NCBI GenBank assembly: GCA_964578605.1
Contig: CAZODO010000007.1
Location: 1-64,000, forward strand
Direction: 5' to 3'
Length of the DNA stretch: 64,000 nt
Source of the DNA: JAXMHN01 sp964578605
GTDB lineage: Bacteria; Verrucomicrobiota; Verrucomicrobiia; Limisphaerales; SIBE01
Part shown: one piece after another, positions 25,865 to 35,400 of the stretch
Layout: the number at the start of each line of letters is the position of its first letter
Numbering within the stretch: the first letter of the stretch is position 1
Made by a program: the position numbers and the translations under genes
The notes under the pieces: model-generated
What the model was told of the DNA's origin: nothing
Databases searched by the model: none
The model's input: the letters and a program-made list of their open reading frames with translations, nothing else

Positions 25865-26752
25865 CTATTTTGCGACACGATAGAATTGCTGGGCCGCCGT
25901 GGCCGGCAGTGTCAGCACCACCGTATTGCCGTCCGTCGCGCGGGACGGGTTTTGCGCAGTCCACTGGCGGAGATCGGCCGAGCCATCAAGGCGCGGCTCG
26001 GCTCCAGCGCCTTCGACCCGGAGAATGACCGTCCCATCTTTGACTTCGATCGAGCGAATGGACGGCTGGTCCTGGGCGGCTTCCACGGCGACAAGGGCGC
26101 CGGCAAGCTTGACCAGACTGTCCCCTTCGGAGAGCAACTCAAAAACAAATTCGGTGTCCACTTGAATCGTCAGCGTCCGCGAACCTGCCGCCCCGCTGAC
26201 GGTTGCTCCATTCACGATCTTGTTTGTGGAAAGACCGCTGAGCACAACGCTGTCCGAACCGAGCAGACCCGCGTTGTAATCAAAGGCCGCCTTGGAGCCC
26301 TGGGGAAAGGCGAAAACCAGGTTGGACGCGTCGAATTGGCCGCCGGTGATCGGAAGGGCCGCGCTGGTGACGTCCAGGACCACGTTGCGCAAGGCGCCTC
26401 TCACGGTCCCCAGCAGCGTCGAGGCCTCCGCCGCGAAATTGGCCGGCGCACTGCCCGACCCGCCCCCGACGTTCGGCCGCCAGTCGCCGTGGGTCTTGGC
26501 TTCCAGAACACTCCCGCCGGTGAACTGGACGGATGTGTCACCGAGGTCAGTGACGATCGTCCCTCCGAAGGTGGTGGTCATGCTTCCCGGGCCTTGCTCG
26601 CGCAAAGCAAGCCCCATGATATTTCCGCTGATGGTAATTCGGCTCTGACCCTCGTCCAGGGTGAACCGGGCCGGTGCCGAGGTTGCCCGCGGAGCGAAGG
26701 CGAAAATGGCCAAGGCGCAAAGGAAGCAAAGGGGAGTAACTGGACGATCCAT
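25865..26752 (-). CDS. secreted hypothetical protein with a Verrucomicrobia-type C-terminal module
   Basis: This 295-aa protein has a signal peptide (about residues 1-25, ending in ATSA) and a beta-rich N-terminal two thirds without recognisable catalytic motif. The last 60 residues (VILRVEGAGAEPRLDGSADL, RQWTA, VVLTLPATAAQQFYRVAK) form the short all-beta module often found at the end of Verrucomicrobia exported proteins. The 32419-35520 protein has the same kind of ending. It is 17 nt upstream of the DUF748 gene on the same strand, so the two probably form one operon and this gene is transcribed first. Confidence 0.7.
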   Translation of the reverse strand: MDRPVTPLCFLCALAIFAFAPRATSAPARFTLDEGQSRITISGNIMGLALREQGPGSMTTTFGGTIVTDLGDTSVQFTGGSVLEAKTHGDWRPNVGGGSGSAPANFAAEASTLLGTVRGALRNVVLDVTSAALPITGGQFDASNLVFAFPQGSKAAFDYNAGLLGSDSVVLSGLSTNKIVNGATVSGAAGSRTLTIQVDTEFVFELLSEGDSLVKLAGALVAVEAAQDQPSIRSIEVKDGTVILRVEGAGAEPRLDGSADLRQWTAQNPSRATDGNTVVLTLPATAAQQFYRVAK

Positions 26753-27061
26753 ATTTGAAGTTAGATTCTGCGCTAATTTTTCGCATGACAGCCGTTGGAT
26801 GGGAAGCCAATTCCGACGGGGTGTCCGGGGCCTGGGTGCAACGCACGCTTTCCGCTTCTTTACTCGTTCTCTCTTCCTCTTCTGCTTCCTCTTCCACCTG
26901 CGCCTGCCTTCCGCTTACTCTTTCCGTGAACCTTAATATGGGTGCCTTGATTACCAAGCAGTTGCGCGATGTGAGGTGCAAGGGCCCAAGGCCAAGCCTG
27001 GTGGCAGAGTAAGACGGTCATTGTCTGCGCCGGAAATGGGTCAAGCCGCTGCTCCTCCCCT
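26753..27061. other. intergenic region with a long polypyrimidine tract
   Basis: The stretch at about 26850-26925 is almost pure C/T on the plus strand (GA-rich on the minus strand), directly upstream of the secreted-protein gene and behind lptF. No gene or hairpin terminator is evident here. Confidence 0.5.
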
Positions 27062-28225
27062 TCAAACCCCGCGGTTCGCGCGCCACAGAAGAAACCCGCC
27101 GGTCGCTTGAAACAGGAAATTGGGCAGCCAGACCACGAGTTGAGGAACAAACTCGGGGCGCGCTTCAAGCGTCTGCGCAATAATCACGAAGCTGTAGTAG
27201 AACAGGACGAGGATCAAGGCGATGGCCACCCCGGCAGTCGTCTCGCGGCGATGGGCCCGGATGCCCAACGGGATGCCGACCAGGGCGAACCCGAGGCTCG
27301 CGAAGGAAAAAGCGATCTGCCGGTGAAGCTGGACTTGCGCCGGTGTGGTATCGATTCCCTGCCTTTCGCGCGAGCGGATTTCGGCCTGCAGTTCGCGGAA
27401 CGACATCTCGCTGAGCTTCGGTTTGCGTTTGTCTGAGTCGGGGAGCTTGAGGTCGATGGGCGGGTCCGTCGTCCACCACTCGGCAAATCCTGGCTGCCAC
27501 TGCGGCATTTCCGACGTGGAATCCCCGGGCCCGGGGGCATTGGTGCTGCCGCCCTCCGACGGGTCGGGGGAATCGGACAGGCGCTGGAAGATCGTGGCAT
27601 TGGTCAGCGTCAGTGTCAGTGTGCGGTTGGTCATGTCTACCAGCCAGAGGCCGTCCGATGCCGTGATGCTCATGCTCATACGGTCGTCCTCCACCCGGTA
27701 AAGGCGCACGTCTTGAAGATGCTCTCCGGTTCGTTTGCGTGTGTAAATGACCCAGCCGGGGAAATCGACGAGGAAACGGCCTTCCTCGACGAAGCTCGCC
27801 GACTTTTCAAAGCCGAGGGTATAAAGCAACTGTTTGTAGGCCGCGCGACATCGCGGGGCGAGGGCGAGGTTGAACAGTCCGCACACCAGGCTCAGGGCGA
27901 TGCTCAGGAGCAGGATCGGCGAGATCAGCGAAATCAGGCTCAGTCCGCTGGCCCTGGCGGCGGTGAGTTCCTGGTCGGCGCTAAAGCGTCCAAAGACCAG
28001 GAGCGTGGCGGTCAGCAATGCCATGGGAAGGGCAAAGGCGATCACGAACGGGAGGAGCAGCGCGATGGCTTCGAGGACAAGTCCGAGGGTGGCTTGGCGG
28101 TTCACCAGCAAGCTAAGGACTTCCTTGAGCAGGTTCGTCAGCAGCAGGACGAAAGTGAAGACCGTTAACGTCATCCCCAGGGTGAGGAGCACCTGGCGAG
28201 TCAGGTAAGCATGGAGAGTCCTCAT
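27062..28225 (-). CDS. lptF: LptF/LptG-family permease (lipopolysaccharide export)
   Basis: A 387-aa YjgP/YjgQ-family membrane protein. Three N-terminal transmembrane helices (about residues 10-35, 55-80 and 100-125) are followed by a periplasmic beta-jellyroll of about 150 residues (VIYTRKRTGEHLQDVRLYRV...). Three C-terminal helices end near FLLWRANRGV. With LptG and the LptB ATPase such proteins pull lipopolysaccharide from the inner membrane to the Lpt bridge. The ATG at 28225 opens the conserved MRTLHAYLTRQVLLTLGMT; the longer open frame upstream is only antisense reading through the TIR-ATPase gene. Only one of the two permeases is here. The choice of F over G is not certain. Confidence 0.85.
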   Translation of the reverse strand: MRTLHAYLTRQVLLTLGMTLTVFTFVLLLTNLLKEVLSLLVNRQATLGLVLEAIALLLPFVIAFALPMALLTATLLVFGRFSADQELTAARASGLSLISLISPILLLSIALSLVCGLFNLALAPRCRAAYKQLLYTLGFEKSASFVEEGRFLVDFPGWVIYTRKRTGEHLQDVRLYRVEDDRMSMSITASDGLWLVDMTNRTLTLTLTNATIFQRLSDSPDPSEGGSTNAPGPGDSTSEMPQWQPGFAEWWTTDPPIDLKLPDSDKRKPKLSEMSFRELQAEIRSRERQGIDTTPAQVQLHRQIAFSFASLGFALVGIPLGIRAHRRETTAGVAIALILVLFYYSFVIIAQTLEARPEFVPQLVVWLPNFLFQATGGFLLWRANRGV

Positions 28226-28286
28226 GGCGCGCCCAGGCTTGCGCGCGCCAACCCAAACCGGTTCCAATCTGCGTCGGCCGGGCGGA

Positions 28287-29855
28287 TCACAGCAAATGGC
28301 GCCTGAGGTAGGCCGCGTAAAGCTGGCAGCGCGGCCGCATGTCTGAGGGCGACGTGCCCGAGACCAGGCCCGCGCTCCGCAAGCGATAAAAGCTTTCCGG
28401 GGTGGCGCACGGTTCGCCCGCGAGCACACTGCGCACCACGTCGGCGAGCAACGGGTCTCGCGCCAGCAAGACGAGGATTCGGCGCAGATGATCGCCGAAA
28501 ATGCCTTCATCGGCGTCCGCCTGCGTTTCCAGAGCGCCAATTTCGAGCGGTTGGGTGACCAGTTCGTGCAGCGCGCGCCGGACGAGGAACGGATGGCCGC
28601 CGACCCATTTGATCAGCCGCTGGACCTCGGCGGGATTGCGAAGAGGCGAGCGATACCGGCGGTTCATCTCGGCGACCTGGTCCGGCGTGAAATCGTCCAG
28701 GGCCAATCGCGTGCCAACGTTGAACGGCGACTGGTTCATGTCGGTGATGAACAGGTGCGCCTCGGTGGCGTAAGCAATCGCGAGTGTCAACCGCGCCCAG
28801 GGCCCCTGCGGATCGAGCGCCCGTTCGTTATGCCAGGACCGGAACAGGCCGAAGACTTCGCTGCCGAACTCGCAAGAGAAAAGCCGGTCCACCTCGTCCA
28901 GGCCCCACATGAGCGGCGTGTTCAGTTTGGCAAGGACTTCGCGGCGCAGGAAGCGGTCGAAGTTGACGTTGGCGCCTCGCCGATCGTCCCAGGTGTCTTG
29001 GGGCCGCGCGGGCAGATCCAGTTGGTCAGCCAGAGACTGGCCGAGGGCCAGGTAAAGGTGCGCGGCTGAATCGAGATCCGAAACGTTCAGCTTCTGAAAG
29101 TCCGTGAGCACAACCTTCGCCCCCCGCTGGCGGGCTTGCTGAATGCCCCGGGCGAGCAGCGAAGTCTTCCCCATCTGGCGGGCGCCTTTGATAAGGACGA
29201 TGCTGTCCTGGTTCACGATCGCCGTCCGCAACTCGGCATCCTGCGGTCGAGCCAGGTAGAACTCGGACCCGAGCGGCACGGCACCGTAGACCGGTTCGAG
29301 GCGGTCAGGCACCGGTAAGGGCTTGCCGGGGAGCGCACCCGCTTGGGAACCCGGCGTTGCAGGATGGGCTTGAGCCTGAGCGCGGGCTTCGGCGCGTTCG
29401 GGGGGCGCGTTCAAGGCTTCAATGAGTTCGCTGGCGAGGCGCTGGTCATCTTCGGTGCCCATCCAGGTGCAATGCCTTTCGGAATCTAAAATGCGCGCGA
29501 GCGTGTCCGGAAGGGGGCCATCGAACTTCACCCGCACGGGCAGAAGCCTGGGGCGGCCCTTCTGGCGTTGGGCGGTTTCGTGAACCCTCTCCAGTTCATG
29601 GGCGATCCATTCGCTCTGGGCGGCGCCGGCGGAGAGGATCGGAATGACCACATCAGCCGCTTTGAGCCGAGCCTCCACGTCCTGTGCCCAGGCGATGCTC
29701 ACTGGGAGGTACTTATCGCAGAAGACCTCGAATCCGCAGGTTGCCAGTTCCGTCTCCAGCAACTGCGACACCTGCTCGTCCAAAGGGGCATAACGCCGCC
29801 CCAGAAGGACGATTCGGATCGTTGGCTCGGGCGCGCTGTTTGGCTTGGAGGTCAT
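28287..29855 (-). CDS. TIR-domain protein with AAA-like (STAND-type) ATPase
   Basis: This 522-aa cytosolic protein begins with a TIR domain (about residues 12-150: IRIVLLGRRYAPLDEQVSQLL, GFEVFCDKYL, the ADVVIPILS strand, and SEWIAHELE with the likely catalytic Glu87). A Pro/Ala linker follows, then an AAA-like ATPase with P-loop GARQMGKT (234-241), Walker B LMWGLDEVDRL (Asp320/Glu321) and a C-terminal winged-helix-like region (about 430-522). The ATPase part matches the AAA_35 group often fused to signalling domains. TIR domains with the conserved Glu often cleave NAD. An immune or signalling role is inferred. The next gene downstream is lptF, and no other defence gene lies nearby. Confidence 0.85.
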   Translation of the reverse strand: MTSKPNSAPEPTIRIVLLGRRYAPLDEQVSQLLETELATCGFEVFCDKYLPVSIAWAQDVEARLKAADVVIPILSAGAAQSEWIAHELERVHETAQRQKGRPRLLPVRVKFDGPLPDTLARILDSERHCTWMGTEDDQRLASELIEALNAPPERAEARAQAQAHPATPGSQAGALPGKPLPVPDRLEPVYGAVPLGSEFYLARPQDAELRTAIVNQDSIVLIKGARQMGKTSLLARGIQQARQRGAKVVLTDFQKLNVSDLDSAAHLYLALGQSLADQLDLPARPQDTWDDRRGANVNFDRFLRREVLAKLNTPLMWGLDEVDRLFSCEFGSEVFGLFRSWHNERALDPQGPWARLTLAIAYATEAHLFITDMNQSPFNVGTRLALDDFTPDQVAEMNRRYRSPLRNPAEVQRLIKWVGGHPFLVRRALHELVTQPLEIGALETQADADEGIFGDHLRRILVLLARDPLLADVVRSVLAGEPCATPESFYRLRSAGLVSGTSPSDMRPRCQLYAAYLRRHLL

Positions 29856-29933
29856 GGCAAAGACTCATGAACGGACCGCGGGCTACTTTGACGACCCCTC
29901 TGCGGCAAGTCAACGCGCAACAAACCCTGCGCT

Positions 29934-30061
29934 TATCGGACGGCCAAATGTCGCACAGCCTGCTGACAAAAAGTCATCAGTGAGGTTAAGCCTTTGGAAA
30001 TCAACATCTTGGCTTGATGAGAACAAATTGTTCCCATCACCACCGGCTGCCTTTCACGCTT
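29934..30061. repeat. dispersed intergenic repeat, second family, copy 1
   Basis: A stretch of about 128 bp is repeated at 60231-60358 with roughly 80-85 percent identity by eye. It contains two inverted repeats: TGAC-AAAAA-GTCA (29964-29976) and a 23-nt near-perfect palindrome at 30016-30038 centred on GAACAAATTGTTC. It lies just upstream of the TIR-ATPase gene and just downstream of the PD40-TPR gene. Confidence 0.85.
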
Positions 30062-30080
30062 GCGCTTGCTCTCACTCGCC

Positions 30081-32348
30081 TCAATTGCGGGTGCTTCTGG
30101 CGTTTCGATACTCGGTCAACCGGGCGGCGAGGCTGCCGGCCAGGTCGGCTCGGCCAAGCTTTCGCGCAAGCGCCAAGGCGCGTTCGGAGGAGCGGATCGC
30201 TTCGTCCAAGCGTCCCTGTTTGGCGTATCCGGCGGCCATCACACTGTGCAGGGTCACCGAAGTGTCGATCTCCGGCCTGAGAGCGACGGCGCGGGCGTAC
30301 TGATCGGCGGAGCGGTCCAATTCACCGCGAAAGCACTCTGCCAACGCAAGCAAGTAAAGGCTCGCCGGGTGGTTCGGTTCCAGCCGGAGCGCTTCCTGGA
30401 TATGCGCTGCCGCGTCGTCATAACGGCCCAGACGCAGGCACGCTTCACCCAGGGCCGTCCGGAGCGATTGGGGCCTGTATTGCACCTCGGTGCTTGCGCG
30501 CACGCCAGCCAGAGCCGCTTCGAAATGCGGCAGCGCCTCCTCCGCCTTGCCCTGGTTCAGGAGGATCATGGCAAGGTCGCTGTGGGCCAGCGGGTGACTG
30601 GGATCCAGTCGAAGCGCTTCTTTCGTATGGGACATGCCTTCCTTGAACTGGTGTTTGACGTTGTAGAGCAGAAAGCCGAGACGCTGATGGGCACTGGCGT
30701 TGGCCGGGTTTAGCTGCAACGCCTGCCGGTACTTCTCGATCGCCCGGTCCGGTTCGCCTCCGCGATAAAGCTCATTGCCGGCGCGTTCGAATGAGTAATG
30801 GTTGAGGAACTGTTGTTCGATCCGCACGATTCCGTCGGACGGCAGGCTTACGAACTCCGGGATGTTCGCGGCCCGGTCGGGCTCGGTCATGTGGGCCAGG
30901 AGGACGGGCGGAGTGCTTTCGCCTTGCTCATCAATATGCGTGAGCCAAAGTTGGGTATAAGCCGACCGCGCTTTCGACGAAAACACCAGCCAACGCCCGT
31001 TCGGTGACCAACTGTGCCAGGAGTTCATCCGGCCTGTGTTCGCTCGCAAGCGGCGCGCCTCCCCGCCTTCCGCGGGAATGATGAACAACTCGCTGTCGGG
31101 CTGGAGCAACATGTAGTTGGCCGCCCGGCAATAAACAATCCATCTCCCGTCGGGCGAGTAACGGGGGAAGAAGTTGCTCTGGTCGTTCAACGAGGCTCCC
31201 GCCAGCGGTTCCGGACGCCCTCCCTGCCCGTCGTTGAACGGGACCCGGTAAAGATCGAAGCGGAACGGCTTCCCATCCTCCGTAAACTCGCGGCATTCCT
31301 CCGGCGTCAGCAGGACGCGGCCTTGCCCGACGGTGTTGCGCAGATCGTAGGCGCTCGCCCGGGCGAACACGATCTGCTTGCCGTCCGGACTCCACGCCGG
31401 GTTGCTCTGGACGAAGGCAGGGTCATCGGCGCCCGGCAACGGTCGAAAGGCGCCTGATTCGCGATCGTAAATCACCAGGATGCCCTTGATGGGAAAGAAG
31501 AGTTGTGAAAAGGCCAGGTCCGGCCGGGGCACAAACACCGACTTATCCTTGACGGTGCTCACCACCCGCTTGCCATCCGGCGAAATCTGCGACAGCAACC
31601 CGAAGGTGAGTTCGCCATCCTCGCGACGATAGCTATCCCAAGTGATCACGTCTTCCGACGTCAGCGCCATCTCTCGGGCAGTCGGCGTGATAACGTAGGA
31701 GCCCTTGCTGTTGGCGTAGTCGACGTCCATTCCCATCACTCGGCCATCGGCGGAGAAGGAATGGCAATTGCCGCATACGGGCAGGTTCTGCAGCACGATC
31801 CGGGGCGGTTCCCGAGAGGAGATCGGGCCGAACCGCCAGCGAATCTTGCTGGGATCTTTGACGGCTTCGACGAACGGCAGATTGACCTCCCGGTAGAATA
31901 ACGGCGCTCCCACCTCGTCTTTACTCGTGGTGAATCGAACCTGCCCACGGGAAACAACCCCATCCAGCGTTTCCGTCCGGTGACCGGTAATCCTGACGAC
32001 CGCCGCCCCACTTGCGGATTTGGCTTTGACCAAGGCCCAAGCGGCTTCGTCCGGAGACCAGCGCGGGACGGTGACGGTCCAGTTTAGGCTCTTCGTCGCG
32101 GGGGCGGGAAGTTCCACCGTGACCTGCCAAAGCCGGGCGCCGGGATGCGGATCGGACCATTCAAAGAGTGGCGGCGGCATTTCAGGGGGGTAAACCGTGT
32201 CGTCGAAGGGGTTCTGCACCCGAATGGCCGCCGGGATTGCAGGGGTGGCGGCGTCGAGACCCTGAGGGAAGCCGGACAGGGCGGTCCCGAGGGCGGACAG
32301 TGCCGCGGCGCTCCGCACCAAGTCATCGATGGCAAAAGGGATGCCCAT
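30081..32348 (-). CDS. PD40 beta-propeller plus TPR protein with a single CxxCH motif
   Basis: A 755-aa protein, probably exported. Residues about 40-180 are an Ig-like beta domain (LFEWSDPHPGARLWQV). A single haem-c-type motif CGNCH follows (Cys192, Cys195, His196, in the conserved phrase LPVCGNCHSFSADGRVMGMD). Residues about 200-530 are a TolB-like PD40 propeller with blades NPAWSPDGKQIVFA, FPRYSPDGRWIVYC and WHSWSPNGRWLVFS. About six TPR units end the protein (about 545-740). The ATG at 32348 is preferred over a TTG 10 codons earlier. It may be a surface scaffold that uses haem; the CxxCH could also be structural. The product is predicted from domains only, and no known function can be named. 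Confidence 0.78.
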   Translation of the reverse strand: MGIPFAIDDLVRSAAALSALGTALSGFPQGLDAATPAIPAAIRVQNPFDDTVYPPEMPPPLFEWSDPHPGARLWQVTVELPAPATKSLNWTVTVPRWSPDEAAWALVKAKSASGAAVVRITGHRTETLDGVVSRGQVRFTTSKDEVGAPLFYREVNLPFVEAVKDPSKIRWRFGPISSREPPRIVLQNLPVCGNCHSFSADGRVMGMDVDYANSKGSYVITPTAREMALTSEDVITWDSYRREDGELTFGLLSQISPDGKRVVSTVKDKSVFVPRPDLAFSQLFFPIKGILVIYDRESGAFRPLPGADDPAFVQSNPAWSPDGKQIVFARASAYDLRNTVGQGRVLLTPEECREFTEDGKPFRFDLYRVPFNDGQGGRPEPLAGASLNDQSNFFPRYSPDGRWIVYCRAANYMLLQPDSELFIIPAEGGEARRLRANTGRMNSWHSWSPNGRWLVFSSKARSAYTQLWLTHIDEQGESTPPVLLAHMTEPDRAANIPEFVSLPSDGIVRIEQQFLNHYSFERAGNELYRGGEPDRAIEKYRQALQLNPANASAHQRLGFLLYNVKHQFKEGMSHTKEALRLDPSHPLAHSDLAMILLNQGKAEEALPHFEAALAGVRASTEVQYRPQSLRTALGEACLRLGRYDDAAAHIQEALRLEPNHPASLYLLALAECFRGELDRSADQYARAVALRPEIDTSVTLHSVMAAGYAKQGRLDEAIRSSERALALARKLGRADLAGSLAARLTEYRNARSTRN

Positions 32349-32418
32349 CAAGTCGTGGGAAGAAGAGAGACCGGGCAATGGATTGCCCGGTCTCCGTGAT
32401 GGAACCGAAGCTAACGGG

Positions 32419-35400
32419 TCACTTTCTTACCCGGTAGTAAGCGTTGCCAGTCCCAAGGGTGACCGTGGCTGGGTTGGCGGCTCCCACTGGCGTCCATACG
32501 GCGGTGGGACCGAGCGCGCTCGTGGTTTCCAGCGTCCCGCCTGTGGGCGACCACTGGATGGTGAGATTTCCTCCCGACCTGGAGACCGTGACGGCGATGT
32601 CGTCGCCTCCCGGTGGCGGCAGGAACGTGCCAAGCGGCTTGCCCGCTCCGTTCGCCCAGAGTTGGGCGATTTCCTCTGGCAGGAGGACCCTGTTCCAGAT
32701 GGCGATATCATCGATCGAACCGGCCCACTGGCGACCGAGAGCGCCGGGGTTTTCGCCGATCATCACATTGCTGCTGTTCGCAGTGAGGAGGGGCGCCTGC
32801 GCCTGGACACTGTATCGCGTGCCGTCGACGTAGAGAGCCGTGCCGAACTCCTTGGCGGTCGAATCGCTCACCGCCACGAAGTGGTGCCAAGCTCCATCAT
32901 TCACCGCCGGCACGTCGGCAGGGCCTTCCCCAACGCCGCCCGCGTAAGCGATGGCATCGGTTTCAGCATTGCGCGCCACGCGCCAACTGGTGCCTTCGCC
33001 CTTGGCGATCAAGGCTTGCCAGGACGTGTCGAAGGTATCGACCGTGAACCATCCGGCGATGGACATGCTGCCGCCCGGGAACTCGAGCTCGTTCTCGTTG
33101 CCCCCGGTGATCTCCACGAATTGGTCGATGCCGTCCAGCTTGATGGCCTTGCCGAAACCAGCCTTGCTATCGACGAACGGAACGGGGTTCGCTCCGCGGG
33201 CCGTTCCATCGAAGTCTTTGATCCAGTCTTCGAGGTTGCCATCCAAGTTCCAGTAAGCCACGGCGCCTCGAGCCGGGTCAGGGGCTGCGGTGCCGCTGAT
33301 GCTCAGGGTGGCCTCCGCGCTGTTCTGCGTAATGGGCGGTATGGTGACGACCGCGCGGTACTTCTCTCCGTTGTTGGCCACTGTGAGCAATGGCGTGATA
33401 TAAGACGGCGTCGTGGCGCCGGCAATGTTCGCGAACGTGCTGCTGCCGGCGGCGGCCTTCTGCCATTGATACGTCACGTTCGTGCCGTATCTCGAGGAAC
33501 CGGTGGCCGCCACCGTGAAGGTCGCCGTGGAATTCGCTCCCGCGGTGACGTTCTGCGGTTGCTGGTGGATGTTGATCGTGGCTCCCGTGGGATCCATGTA
33601 AGTGCCCACAAGCGAGCCAGTCACTTTGGGAGCATCCCCATTGACCGGGTCCGCTTCGCCTTCCAGGATGAACGTGGCCGCCACACTGTCGCCGCCGCCG
33701 CCTTCCACGTGCAGGGACTCCATGTAATAGCGCTTGCCCGCCTGCAGCGTGATGCTGTTGCCGTTCGGCCACTCCGTGTTGGCGAAATAGTCCGAGCGCT
33801 TGTCTTCGACACTGCCGCTTCCGGTCGACACCCAATTCCGGGCGTCGCTCCATCCCGTTTCCTGCGCGATCAGGTGTTTGTTCGCCGGATCTTCATCGGT
33901 GCTCAGGTAGAGGTTGGAGGGATCATCGCTGTTGGTGAAGAATATGTAATTCCCTGATTGTGCCGGGATGAACCAGCCCACCAGTTGATTTCCGTAGTTT
34001 TCACCGGACTCGTTGCTTCCGCCCGGACCATACTCCCACCTCGGCTCCATCGTGTAGAGCGTCGGGGCGTCGGGGAACCGCGGATCGTCCAGGAGCGCCT
34101 GGATGTTGGCCGCGGTGTTGTTCGCCCAGAACTTGTGCAGGACGGCGCCTTGGACAAAGACCCAGGACTTGAAGGTGGCCTTGGAATCCGCCGCGATCTT
34201 GTTGCCAGGAATATCCTGCACATTGTTGGCCGTCAGGGTGAAAGCGCTGTTCTCCGCCAGCTTGGTCGTGGCCAGCTTGACGGTGAAGGCATCGATGCGG
34301 CTCACGCTATTGACGGTGACGCCGTTGTCGATCGCGTAGTTTGCCTTCGCTTCAGCCGTGGCGCCAACGGGCTCCGAGAACTTCACCACCACCCCTGTGA
34401 AGGTGGAATCGGCCGACACCTCCGCAAGCGTCGGGGCCGTGGTGTCGACCGTGACGGAGACAACCGACGGCGCGCTGATCACTTCCTTTCCGCCGCCGAA
34501 AAGGCGCACGGTGTAGGAGCCGGCATCGCTCGTCTGGGCCAGGTCAACCGTGTAGGTGCTGCCCAAACCGTTCGTAGCCACCGGCACGCCGTCCTTGCGC
34601 CACTCGTAATGGATCGGGTCGCCCGTGGCTTCCACGGACAGCGTGAGCTTGGTGTTGGCCGAAAGGGCCACGGTCGCTTCCGGTTGCTTCGTGATCGCGA
34701 TCGGTTTCGGGGTGTAAGGCCCGAAATCGCTGATCACGGCGGTGGTCACGTCCGCGTCGCTATGAGCCGTGATGGCAATGCCCAGAAAGAGGGTCGCCGG
34801 CCAGGCTTCGGTGAAGACCGACACGTCCGCACTATCGGTCCCGGGTGGCCAGGACCCGGCCGTGTTCCAGCCTTGGAGAGCATAAGGATTGTAGCTGTTC
34901 CAGGTCGTTCCGTCATTGCTGGTATACATGTAGAACACCGAACCGATGCGCTCCAGGCGCATCCAGTTGTCTGGCATGTTGGGCGGATACCCGGGGTTGG
35001 GCGTCGTCCAACTCGAGGCGTTGTCCCGGATGGCACGCCATTGCGGGCCGCGGTAATTAACGCCCGCCGGCGCGCTGTTGGCGGTATCCGAGGACTTGCG
35101 CGTGGTCATGTTGGAAAGATGCGGATCGCCCCCTTGAGGGCCAACCCCCGGTTGCGCAGGGTCTTCCACGCGGGCCATGAGTTCGACTTTGGACCAACCG
35201 CCATCGCCTGAGTTCCCCACGAGGCTTTCGACCTTCATGACATAGTCGAAGTCGCCCGTGACCTTGAAGTAGGCGTAATGGAAGTTGTCCGAGGTGCCCC
35301 ATATGTCGCTGCCACCGCCGATGACCGTGATCTTGCCGTCGGCGGCTTGGGTCATCGAACCAGGCATGAATGGAGCTCCAACGTCCACACTGGTGAGCGC

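Noticed and set aside
28226..28540. 105-residue N-terminal extension of the LptF frame
   Set aside because: It reads the TIR-ATPase gene in another frame and lacks any hydrophobic or conserved pattern; the family starts at MRTLHAY.
30016..30038. LexA (SOS) box
   Set aside because: The Verrucomicrobia LexA motif, as I recall it, is TGTTC-N4-GAACA. Here the half-sites are in the opposite order (GAACA...TGTTC), and the downstream gene is not an SOS gene.
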